From Flavobacteriales bacterium (lineage in GTDB: Bacteria > Bacteroidota > Bacteroidia > Flavobacteriales_F > PHOS-HE28), in assembly GCA_016704485.1 (NCBI GenBank), contig JADJAA010000002.1:558001-622000 (forward strand): a stretch of DNA of 64,000 nt. The letters run 5' to 3'. The position numbers and the translations under genes were made by a program. Shown in pieces: positions 53,501-60,849 of the stretch. The notes under the pieces are model-generated. The model searched no databases and was not told the origin of the DNA. It saw only the letters and a list, made by a program, of their open reading frames with translations. Within the stretch, counting starts at the first letter, position 1, and every line of letters starts with the position of its first letter.

Positions 53501-54341
53501 CCGTCAACGTAGACACAATGTTTCGGACAATTTCGGTTCGGTAGGGTCTTCACGGACATGCCACATGAAGGTGAACAATTGGGCTAGCGCGAACCATATT
53601 GCTGAAAATGCTGCCTTGAATGTTCGCATACGTGCAGTGGTGAACAACCAACCGAAGAACTGGGGCCCCGCTTGTAGATTCCAGCGGAATGAAGCATTGG
53701 GGAATTGTCCACCAACGCTGTTGTTCGATATCCCTGGCTACTTTGCATACAGTTGTGATGTGTTCCGTGATTTTACCACGAATTCGGCTAACAGATTGTA
53801 TGCGCGCCCAGTAGCAGGTGCAACTAAATACCGATTCACAATTACGAATGCGGAATTGGTTTCGCCCATCGTTCGCGAGGTTACTACGTACTATCTGACA
53901 TTGGGATGGGGGCCATTACTGGGAGAACCATTACAACCCGGTCAGAGTTATGATGTCACCGTTGAAGCATTCAAAGGTGGAGTTTATTGCCAAGCTGGCA
54001 GATCTTGCATGGTGACCATTAACAACATGGCATCAGGTGGTCAACAGAACCTAGCGCTTCGTGGATCTGCTGATGAGCCAAGGATCGAGATCTTCCCGAA
54101 CCCGAACTCCGGTGACCAGATCAACGTCCGGATGCATGGAATTCAAGAAGTGAACGGAACAATGAGCTTCGATATGTATGACCTAAGCGGTAAGCGTGTG
54201 TTGTCGCGCACCTTGGTTGCACAGGATGGTATGTTGAATGCTACGGTTGCGGTCAATGGTGAACTCGCCAATGGAATGTATATGGTTCATGTTACGGCCG
54301 GTGAATATGTTCACACAGAGCGAGTAGTGATCCAACCCTAA
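50553..54341 (+). CDS. Giant T9SS-secreted protein with lamin-tail domains (paralogue 1)
   Basis: A 1262-residue protein with signal peptide (cleavage near SVNAQ). The middle has two tandem units, each a beta module (TYDLSIPYTGTQGGL; TYTVSISYTGMQAGI) followed by a lamin-tail domain (SLVINEILADPDAG; TIVINEVDYDNAG). A DSDGDGLVDCLDFCP calcium-type linker leads to a Cys-rich C-terminal module of about 430 residues (YTSCDKYFWKAGEYIV, RQRRHNVSDNFGSVGSSRTC, CRFQRNEALG, KGGVYCQAGRSC) and a T9SS type A sorting domain (IEIFPNPNSG to the end). The C-terminal module is shared with the next gene. Likely a cell-surface or extracellular matrix or adhesion protein. Confidence 0.82.
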   Translation: MKASRLFWPTKLRSMLFAFSAILVASVNAQTPFTAVYTLVGNGNDVSTLAFNGTPIPAATFESLDKVGIATSSSSGNYRGNNWPVGTVDVGSPDGAKYITFAITVLPGYAIDLTGVNFGVGRSGTGPRNWQWRSSDDGFASPLPDYSALNANVTNSGGLLTHPDANTNYAGNALDLSDAAFQGLGTGTITFRVYGYNAEQTTGTGGLAGNLTITGTYEAVVGGCGLIIGTPFTTCVTNTPGLIDTYDLSIPYTGTQGGLIIGTASGTIGGDDPTATDPGTIIISGISEADAYSVTFSTPCDDQNVSGPAPACDPPPSLVINEILADPDAGTGDANGDLSVNTTQDEFVEIINTAAFALNVSGWTINDLSQVRHVFPPGTVIEPSCGILVFGGGAPNGIFGGMPWQTASTGSLALNNSPGDQVSVMNGATVVVSYAYGIEGNNNNSITRDPDLTGIDPLVEHTLASTSGGAQFSPGTNADGTAFSGCTLPSCTLVLGAASTECDSRMPGLGDTYTVSISYTGMQAGISVVNNSGSGTIGGADPGVTMNGTIIVSGISDSDPYSVSLDGVCIAQMVSGPVPSCEPIPTIVINEVDYDNAGTDDDEWVELYNYGVDPINVAGFTLEFASGAGSSLYGTNVLPSVVIPAGGYYVIGNNASNPGVDHVVTPTSGLIQNGSPDAIGLRDPLGVMIDAISYEGDAGAPYIEGTGFTGGDDNNADGKVIARFPDGVDTDDNNADWIEYCASIGAPNMGIQDSDGDGLVDCLDFCPTTVNTIPEFDPLTCGCMPGFLPVVTQMGSNTVITSCEVIVCTTDVTFDITMPGIGTLPTFEFREVYTNTVVQSGGAGVGNGGINQVTTCLPNGKFKLFVDGVPFGGNYNLHYTDAPFTRLIDNTVFAIPGASQVVEVSGNPSVLGSNGPIQIPVGPNDLLYTSCDKYFWKAGEYIVCNEDLDVATEWVPNGANAVQSGTSGYDFWFYDPNGGYSYIRQRRHNVSDNFGSVGSSRTCHMKVNNWASANHIAENAALNVRIRAVVNNQPKNWGPACRFQRNEALGNCPPTLLFDIPGYFAYSCDVFRDFTTNSANRLYARPVAGATKYRFTITNAELVSPIVREVTTYYLTLGWGPLLGEPLQPGQSYDVTVEAFKGGVYCQAGRSCMVTINNMASGGQQNLALRGSADEPRIEIFPNPNSGDQINVRMHGIQEVNGTMSFDMYDLSGKRVLSRTLVAQDGMLNATVAVNGELANGMYMVHVTAGEYVHTERVVIQP
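52974..54341 (+). repeat. Paralogous C-terminal module, copy 1
   Basis: Encodes CTTDVTFDI through the T9SS domain; aligns end to end with 57252-58629. Both proteins share YTSCDKYFW, EWVPNG, YDFWFYDPNG, CHMKVNNW, NWGPACRFQRNEALG and YSCDVFRDFTT. Confidence 0.85.
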
Positions 54342-54377
54342 AGGCACACATTAAGAAGTAGATAATTCGTGATCCGC

Positions 54378-54412
54378 AAAGCCCCGTTCGCCAGTTTGGT
54401 GAACGGGGCTTT
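54378..54412 (+). terminator. Intrinsic terminator after first giant T9SS gene
   Basis: AAAGCCCCGTTCGCCA pairs with TGGTGAACGGGGCTTT around a GTT loop, a 16-base stem with one G-T pair. It lies 36 bases after the stop. The rest of the 364-base gap to the next gene holds only a CCCACGTGGG palindrome near 54621. Confidence 0.85.
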
Positions 54413-54705
54413 CGCTTTATATGGACCAATGTTGTGCGACGAACAAGGTGGATATGTCGTCGAAAGCCATCTTTCTTTCGACGAACTATTGACAAAAGTC
54501 GACGGATCCAATAATTTGCGCTTCATAAGTAAAACAATCAACAAAAAGCTTGACCTCTCCCAAGGTTTTTTCATCCTTATGCCGAAGACCGGAACATAAG
54601 GCAGTTGTGATCCGAGGCCCACGTGGGTCTCCAGAGACTCTACCAGCGATGGCAGCCGCTAGTCTGCCGAAAGCCGATCTTTTAGTTCAATTAAACCAAG
54701 AGAAC

Positions 54706-57700
54706 ATGAAAAACGTTCACTCTCATCAACACGCCCTGTTGCGAACACTGCCTCGAGTAGCAGCCTTCTTGGGCGCGGCAATGGTCATGCAAAGTGTGGT
54801 CAATGCGCAGACCTACGTTACCATAGGTAGTACCAATGGCAGCAACTCGACCACGAGTTACCCTACACCATTCGGTGATTACTACGAAAGTCACAAAGCC
54901 CAATACTTGTTTCGCGGATCTGAACTATCAGCCTCCGGTATGTCGGCGGGAACCATCACTGAGATCCAATGGTATGTTACTTCATTAGGTAGTGCAGGAA
55001 ACCACGAACGGTTTACTTTATATGCAGGCACCACGGGATCTACACAGTTAGGGAATAATTCCTTTCTGGCCACACCAACGCAACAATTCGGACCCACGGA
55101 CTATTATCCTACGTCCGGTCTGAACTCGTTTACGCTTGCGTCTCCAATAGTATGGAATGGCAGCGACAATATCCTAGTGCAGATCTGCCATGGTAGTGAG
55201 AACGCTTATATAGGGTGGTGGAACAACCCCAACACCTCTACGAACAACGCTCGTGTGGAGTGGCAAACGGGACTGAGCTTCAGAGGGTCAGTGAGTACAC
55301 GTGTTGATAACAACAACACGCTCTGTGCAACATCTACTTATAACGGAACCCAAACCACGCGTCCTCGCATCCGGTTCGGGTATTGTACGGGAGCTGCACC
55401 TGGTGTTGCTCCTGCGAGTAATGGTCCGGTCTGTGTTGGCAATACACTGAATCTGTTCGGTACGCTAAGCTCAGGTAGCGCGACCAACTTCAATTGGAGC
55501 GGCCCTGGCGGATTCAGCAGTTCGGTTCAGAACCCAAGCATTTCCAATGTGAGTTTAGCAGCACTTGGTGAATACATATATACTGCAAAGACAGGTGTTA
55601 ATGGATGTTCATCCACTGGAAGTGTAATTGTCGCTGTAAACCCGAGCCCCGGAATTTCTTCCAGTGCAAGTGCACCAACAGTATGCGAAGGAGGTTCAGT
55701 GGTCCTCACTGCAACCTTAACACGGCCGGCCTATAGCGCAGGTGGATCCAGTGGTAGTCTAGGAATTGCAATACCGGACAATAGCACAACTGGTGCATCC
55801 AACTCCATTAGCGTGGTAGGTGGTTCGGGCAACATCAGCGCGAATAATACGATCTCCGTTGGTGTGAATATCACGCATACGTGGGATGCCGACGTACAGA
55901 TCTTTTTGGTGGGTCCGGCAAACTGTGGCACCCTCGAGCTATCTACATCAAATGGTGGTAATGGAGACAACTATACCGGTACGATATTCCAAACCGGCGC
56001 AGCAACCGGGATAACTTCTGGTTCTGCACCGTTCACCGGCACATTTGCACCAGAAGGACCCTTGGTCGGCACGCCGAATACGGGCATTTACACCTTGCCA
56101 GCGGGAGACTTGAATGGTTGCCCAGTAAATGGAAGCTACACATTACGTGTATTTGACAGAGCCAATCTGGACACTGGTACGCTCCAAGATTGGGACATCA
56201 CAATAGATGGTACTGGTGTAGCTACTGCATCATTCAGCGGCCCAGGAACCGTTGGTTCGGTGAGTTATTCAGGACCCAACAATACAACTGCAACAGCAAC
56301 TGTATCGAACATCCCAGCCGGTGTGCATAGCTACGTAGCCACTGCCACTACTGGAGTAGGATGTACCGCAACCGCCAATGTTGGTGTTACGGCCATAGCT
56401 CCACCGAATGCTGGTACGAATGGTACGCTTACCGCTTGTGAAACCAGTACTACGGACAACTTGTTCGTGGCCCTGATGGGATTACCGGAAACCGGTGGTA
56501 CATGGAGCGGACCGAGTGCGGTAATTGGTGGGAACTACAACGCTTCGACCATGACGCCTGGCGTTTATACATACACCGTTACGCCGAACTCACCATGCAT
56601 TGGTAACGCAACAGCAACCGTTACCGTTACTGAACAAGCCGTTCCTTACGCAGGTATGAATGGTACGATCACGGTTTGTGCTTCCAGCACCAACGCGGAT
56701 CTATTCCTGGCACTCACAGGCAGCCCAACTGCTGGAGGAACATGGAGTGGGCCGAGCGCGGTCATTGGCAACAATTACGATGCCTCTACCATGACACCGG
56801 GTATTTACACGTACAGTGTTGCTGCAACTGCACCTTGTACTATCGCAGCAACTGCGGCGGTAACCGTAACTGAGAACGCATTGCCAGTAATGGCTTGCTT
56901 GCCTAATTCAACTGTTTGCATACTTACTCCAGCCTATGCATTGGCGGAAAGTACACCGTTGTTGGGGGCCTATTCCGGAACAGGAATTAGTGCAGGCAAC
57001 TTTGATCCGTCCGCAGCCGGAGTGGGAACGCATACCATAACGTATTCGTTCACGGATGCGAACATATGCACCAACACATGTACGTTCCAGATCACCGTTG
57101 ATGGCGATGTGGATAACGATGGCGTTTGTGATCTTGATGATAGCTGCATCATGACCCCTGGCCAGATCGGGTCGGCATGCCCTGCGATACCGGGCTTCAC
57201 GATCGGATCCTTACAAAGTGACGGTATGGGTGATTGCGTCTGCGTAGGAGCAACTTGTACCACAGACCTTTCTTTGGATGTTACACAAGGCAATTTAGGC
57301 ACTTCGCCTGCATGGGAATTACGTGATGCCACAAACAATACCTTGGTACAAACAGGTGGAGGAACTCCATGGACCAATCCCGGCGTACACTCGGACCTCA
57401 CTTGTGTTCCTGATGGCAAATTCAAACTGATCGTTACAGGCTTGCCTGTCGGAGCATCATACATTCTACGTTTAGCAGATCCTCCCTTTACCCGCTTGAT
57501 AGACAATAGCGTTGCAGCTGTTGCCGGTAATAACCAGATCGTGGAATTCACAACAAGCCCAACTGTACTGAGCTCAAATGGTGCGGTCCAGGTCCCTATG
57601 GGACAAGCGGAACTGCTCTATACCAGTTGCGATAAGTACTTCTGGCAGGCTGGTGAATACCTGGTAGTGAATGAAGATCCAGATGTCGCAGCGGAATGGG

Positions 57701-58629
57701 TGCCAAATGGTTCCAGTGCTGTTCAGTCAGGTACGACCGGTTATGATTTCTGGTTCTACGATCCTAATGGAACATTTAGCTTCGTACGTCAACGCCGCCA
57801 TAACGTAAGTGATAATTTCGGTAACGTGGGTTCAAGTCGTACATGCCACATGAAGGTGAATAACTGGGCTGTAGGTAGCCACATCCCGGATCTACTGCCA
57901 CTGAATGTGCGGGTACGTGCAGTTGTGAACAATGTGCCTGAGAACTGGGGACCTGCTTGCAGATTCCAACGGAATGAAGCATTGGGAGACTGTGCACCAA
58001 CGCTGTTGTTCGATGTCCCAGGCCACTTTGCCTACAGCTGTGATGTGTTCCGTGATTTCACCACATCCGCGGCCGACAGGTTATATGCTCGTCCTATAGC
58101 TGGTGCAACGAAATATCGATTCACCTTTACGAATGCTGAGTTGGTAACACCCATCGTACGCGAAGTACCGACCTACTATCTTACATTGGGTTGGGGTACT
58201 CCAGTAGCTCCACAATTGCAGCCAGGTCAGAATTATAGTGTTACGGTGGAAGCATACAAAGGAGGGGTCTATTGCCAAGCGGGAAGGTCTTGCTTGGTGA
58301 ATATCAACAACGCTGTCCAGGGTGGCCAACAGAACAATGCCATCGACGCTGTTTCGGAACAGGATCCTGAATTAGCCTTGTGGCCAAACCCGAATCAGGG
58401 CGAACTGCTTAATTTCAAGCTTACCCGGATCGGTGACCATGTAAGTACCGTGAGTTTCGATCTGTATGACCTTAGCGGAAAGCGCCTAGTCCAGCGGACC
58501 ATAGCCGTTTCCAATGGTCAAGTGAATACAGTGATCGATCTTCATGGAGAACTTGCCGCCGGTATGTATGTGGTGAACATCACTTCTGGAGGCGAAGTGT
58601 TCACTGACCGTGTGGTGATACAGCCTTAA
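54706..58629 (+). CDS. Giant T9SS-secreted protein with P-domain (paralogue 2)
   Basis: A 1307-residue protein from the ATG at 54706, signal peptide cleaved near SVVNAQ. After an N-terminal beta domain (LFRGSELSASGMSAGTITEI) come a PKD-like unit, a proprotein-convertase P-domain (HTWDADVQIFLVGPANCGTL; DRANLDTGTLQDWDITIDG), then two near-identical units of about 80 residues (GGTWSGPSAVIG...YDASTMTPG). A DVDNDGVCDLDDSC linker and the same Cys-rich C-terminal module as the upstream gene follow, ending in a T9SS sorting domain (LALWPNPNQG onward). Upstream in-frame non-ATG starts add a region without a signal peptide and are rejected. The pair probably arose by duplication followed by N-terminal exchange. 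Confidence 0.82.
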   Translation: MKNVHSHQHALLRTLPRVAAFLGAAMVMQSVVNAQTYVTIGSTNGSNSTTSYPTPFGDYYESHKAQYLFRGSELSASGMSAGTITEIQWYVTSLGSAGNHERFTLYAGTTGSTQLGNNSFLATPTQQFGPTDYYPTSGLNSFTLASPIVWNGSDNILVQICHGSENAYIGWWNNPNTSTNNARVEWQTGLSFRGSVSTRVDNNNTLCATSTYNGTQTTRPRIRFGYCTGAAPGVAPASNGPVCVGNTLNLFGTLSSGSATNFNWSGPGGFSSSVQNPSISNVSLAALGEYIYTAKTGVNGCSSTGSVIVAVNPSPGISSSASAPTVCEGGSVVLTATLTRPAYSAGGSSGSLGIAIPDNSTTGASNSISVVGGSGNISANNTISVGVNITHTWDADVQIFLVGPANCGTLELSTSNGGNGDNYTGTIFQTGAATGITSGSAPFTGTFAPEGPLVGTPNTGIYTLPAGDLNGCPVNGSYTLRVFDRANLDTGTLQDWDITIDGTGVATASFSGPGTVGSVSYSGPNNTTATATVSNIPAGVHSYVATATTGVGCTATANVGVTAIAPPNAGTNGTLTACETSTTDNLFVALMGLPETGGTWSGPSAVIGGNYNASTMTPGVYTYTVTPNSPCIGNATATVTVTEQAVPYAGMNGTITVCASSTNADLFLALTGSPTAGGTWSGPSAVIGNNYDASTMTPGIYTYSVAATAPCTIAATAAVTVTENALPVMACLPNSTVCILTPAYALAESTPLLGAYSGTGISAGNFDPSAAGVGTHTITYSFTDANICTNTCTFQITVDGDVDNDGVCDLDDSCIMTPGQIGSACPAIPGFTIGSLQSDGMGDCVCVGATCTTDLSLDVTQGNLGTSPAWELRDATNNTLVQTGGGTPWTNPGVHSDLTCVPDGKFKLIVTGLPVGASYILRLADPPFTRLIDNSVAAVAGNNQIVEFTTSPTVLSSNGAVQVPMGQAELLYTSCDKYFWQAGEYLVVNEDPDVAAEWVPNGSSAVQSGTTGYDFWFYDPNGTFSFVRQRRHNVSDNFGNVGSSRTCHMKVNNWAVGSHIPDLLPLNVRVRAVVNNVPENWGPACRFQRNEALGDCAPTLLFDVPGHFAYSCDVFRDFTTSAADRLYARPIAGATKYRFTFTNAELVTPIVREVPTYYLTLGWGTPVAPQLQPGQNYSVTVEAYKGGVYCQAGRSCLVNINNAVQGGQQNNAIDAVSEQDPELALWPNPNQGELLNFKLTRIGDHVSTVSFDLYDLSGKRLVQRTIAVSNGQVNTVIDLHGELAAGMYVVNITSGGEVFTDRVVIQP
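56411..56890 (+). repeat. Tandem internal repeat of about 240 bases (two copies)
   Basis: Two consecutive units of about 80 codons: the first begins GTNGTLTACETSTTD, the second GMNGTITVCASSTNAD. Both contain GGTWSGPSAVIG and STMTPG.YTY. They encode Ig-like surface modules within the second giant T9SS protein. Confidence 0.75.
57252..58629 (+). repeat. Paralogous C-terminal module, copy 2
   Basis: Counterpart of 52974-54341, from CTTDLSLDV to the sorting domain, with conserved Cys and Trp positions throughout. Confidence 0.85.
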
Positions 58630-58648
58630 ATATTCAATAGAAAATAGA

Positions 58649-58674
58649 GCCCTGCATCAGCAATGATGCGGGGC
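58649..58674 (+). terminator. Intrinsic terminator after second giant T9SS gene
   Basis: GCCCTGCATC / GATGCGGGGC with one G-T pair and an AGCAAT loop, followed by TTTGTTTTT; 19 bases after the stop. Confidence 0.85.
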
Positions 58675-58759
58675 TTTGTTTTTGGGTGGAACGGATGGAA
58701 TAGGTCCTCGGATAAGGAATCGGCTCACGCGATCATATTTCTACGCTCCAGATTAATTA

Positions 58760-59527
58760 TCACGTCTCGACGTTTACTCTGAAGAAGAGTCGGTAGCTCA
58801 ACCAGATCACATTATCGATCCGAATGTTCTTCGGAACACCAAGCGCAACAACCTGATGGTTGTATTGCAGGCTAAATGATGAATGTGCGTTCAGGTGTAT
58901 GACCGGTCCGACTACGATCCTGTTCTGATCGATCCGGAAATGACCGTTCATGCCACCAGAACGAAAGAATACCTCATCCGCAAGCTCAAGGATAAGTTGC
59001 CTTCCCTTTATACGGTCGGACAATTGCAGCATTTTCAGAACTACATGAATGCGGTATCTATAGCGGAAGTTGAAACTCGTCGAGATCACATGGCCGGAAG
59101 GATCGAATGAGTTGAAATAGCGCTCTTCTACCCGCAGACGGTTGGAAAATGTCCAACGCGCTTTGGTTTGTTTATGTGTGATCTCTTGATGCGGTCGGAT
59201 CTCATTTCCAATTCGAACCGCGGAATTCCATGAACCGGTGTATCCACTGCCAATGGAGAGCCTCCATGCAGATCCGAATTGATACCCAATTCCTATACGA
59301 CCGAGTGCAAGTACGCCATGTGGGGTAGTATCCACGGAGCGATAATTTCCATCTGCCAAAATGGTCCAGCGGTGATCTACAGCTAGCTCTACATAGGCTT
59401 GCAGCCACTGCTGAGAGACCCTATCCTTAATGGATATCTGTGCTAACAACGAAGCCGCTCGGAAAATGAGAACACTTACAAGACAAATGCGAAAGAGAAC
59501 AGATCCGCGTTGGGCGAGTGCGACCAT
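58760..59527 (-). CDS. DUF2490-like outer-membrane protein
   Basis: A 255-residue protein from the ATG at 59527; upstream in-frame codons lack a signal peptide and are rejected. The signal (VLFRICLVSVLIFRAASLLA, cleavage at AQ) is followed by a beta-rich body with strands typical of DUF2490: QQWLQAYVELAVDHRWTILA, LGRIGIGYQFGSAWRLSIGS, and a last strand VIWLSYRLFF. Probably a small outer-membrane barrel. No linked genes suggest a role. Confidence 0.65.
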   Translation of the reverse strand: MVALAQRGSVLFRICLVSVLIFRAASLLAQISIKDRVSQQWLQAYVELAVDHRWTILADGNYRSVDTTPHGVLALGRIGIGYQFGSAWRLSIGSGYTGSWNSAVRIGNEIRPHQEITHKQTKARWTFSNRLRVEERYFNSFDPSGHVISTSFNFRYRYRIHVVLKMLQLSDRIKGRQLILELADEVFFRSGGMNGHFRIDQNRIVVGPVIHLNAHSSFSLQYNHQVVALGVPKNIRIDNVIWLSYRLFFRVNVET

Positions 59528-59570
59528 GGTCTTTGAATTCGAGCGATCAGGACTGTAAATGGGAATGATG

Positions 59571-59993
59571 CTACCGGCAATTGTCGGATAGCTTCTTGAC
59601 CCGATCGATCTTCGACTGTCTTTCGAGAGAAAAAGTCTTTGAGATGGATCCGGCCAGATCATAAAGCCGCATGGACAAGTTGAGCATTTTGCTCTTTCGA
59701 GGATCAGAACGATCTGCAGTGTGCTCTACCATAGTTACCAATAGGTCCGCCAATTGCTCTATGCGGATATGATCGAAATATCTTAAGACCAAATGAGCCT
59801 GAAGTGCATCCGTACCATGATCGAAAAATTTGGTCAGGTCAATATCAAGCTCCGTTCTTAGTTGCGTTATGGCGAAGTCGACACGGGTTTCAATAAGTCC
59901 AGGAGCAGTCGACCCAAAAAAATCGGCAAGCACCTTCGCTATTGCTCTACCTACTTGTTCTATTTGATCCAGAAGTATGTCCTTGCGCTCCAT
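59571..59993 (-). CDS. Small helical protein (140 aa), hypothetical
   Basis: From the ATG at 59993, a soluble, largely alpha-helical protein: ILLDQIEQVGRAIAKVLADF, then TRVDFAITQLRTELDIDLTK and FDHIRIEQLADLLVTMVEH. Helices with the same layout occur in an uncharacterised Bacteroidota family I recall but cannot name. It is divergent from miaE with 52 bases between. Confidence 0.6.
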   Translation of the reverse strand: MERKDILLDQIEQVGRAIAKVLADFFGSTAPGLIETRVDFAITQLRTELDIDLTKFFDHGTDALQAHLVLRYFDHIRIEQLADLLVTMVEHTADRSDPRKSKMLNLSMRLYDLAGSISKTFSLERQSKIDRVKKLSDNCR

Positions 59994-60045
59994 TCGTGCT
60001 ACAAAGATGGTTCGTACTAATGGATAAGAACCGACCTTTGCCCAC

Positions 60046-60627
60046 ATGCTAGGCTTACAACTACCTACCGATCGCCACTGGGCAGAGCTTATCCGCAGCG
60101 ACATGCAGACCCTCCTCACTGACCATGCATGGTGTGAGCAAAAAGCAGCAAGCAATGCGATCAGTATGATCACACGCTATCCGGAATTGAGCGAGCTGGT
60201 GAGTGAACTTACCCGAATTGCACAAGAGGAACTTGAACACTTTGGGCAGGTCGTCGAAAAGATCCATGCGCGGGGTTGGGTACTAGGTCCGGAGCGAAAG
60301 GATAATTACGTGAACGAACTTTTCCAGTTCCTACGCAAGCACGGAAATAGGGAAGAACGTCTTGTGGACAGATTGCTCTTCAGTGCCATGATCGAAGCAC
60401 GTAGTTGTGAGCGTTTCAAGCTTCTGACCGAAGAGGTTGAAGACCCTGAACTGCGTACATTCTACAATGATCTCATGGTGAGCGAAGCCGGACATTATGC
60501 CACGTTCATCGGGTTCGCTCGCAAACACGGAGGAAGGGTGGATGTTGATGCGCGTTGGAAAGCGTTCTTGGCCTACGAGGCCGAAGTGATCGCACGGTAT
60601 GGCACCAAGGCAACGATGCATGGATGA
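60046..60627 (+). CDS. miaE: tRNA-(ms2io6A)-hydroxylase MiaE
   Basis: A 193-residue diiron protein with MiaE signatures: DHAWCEQKAASNAISMI, the first ExxH in AQEELEHFGQVVEKI and a second site in MIEARSCERFKLL and SEAGHYATFIG. MiaE hydroxylates the isopentenyl group of ms2i6A at position 37 of tRNAs reading U-starting codons. ATG at 60046. A GACCTTTG box is close upstream. Confidence 0.93.
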   Translation: MLGLQLPTDRHWAELIRSDMQTLLTDHAWCEQKAASNAISMITRYPELSELVSELTRIAQEELEHFGQVVEKIHARGWVLGPERKDNYVNELFQFLRKHGNREERLVDRLLFSAMIEARSCERFKLLTEEVEDPELRTFYNDLMVSEAGHYATFIGFARKHGGRVDVDARWKAFLAYEAEVIARYGTKATMHG

Positions 60628-60645
60628 ATTATTGATTCCTAATTG

Positions 60646-60819
60646 CTCCCTTCGGTCGAATTCCTGATTCCCAGCGGATCTATCGATCTTCACTTAATTC
60701 CTTGTGAGGTTCAAGTCAAGCCCTTGAATTAAACTACCCAAGGCATGACCATATCTGAAATGGTGAAGTGTGGGAATCAGGAATTCGGGATAAGGAATGA
60801 AGAATACGACCGAAGGGAG
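60646..60819. repeat. Large nested inverted repeat between miaE and the M16 gene
   Basis: A 28-base left arm (60646-60673) is matched on the right by TGGGAATCAGGAATT (60771-60785) and, after 21 unpaired bases, CGACCGAAGGGAG (60807-60819). An inner pair TTAATTC / GAATTAA (60694-60700, 60726-60732) shares the same centre. No coding potential inside. Confidence 0.75.
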
Positions 60820-60849
60820 TTACTTTCGTGATCCTCAAAAAAGATAAAC

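Noticed and set aside
54550..54705. N-terminal extension of the second giant T9SS protein
   Set aside because: Begins at TTG, lacks a signal peptide and precedes a good ATG with one at 54706.
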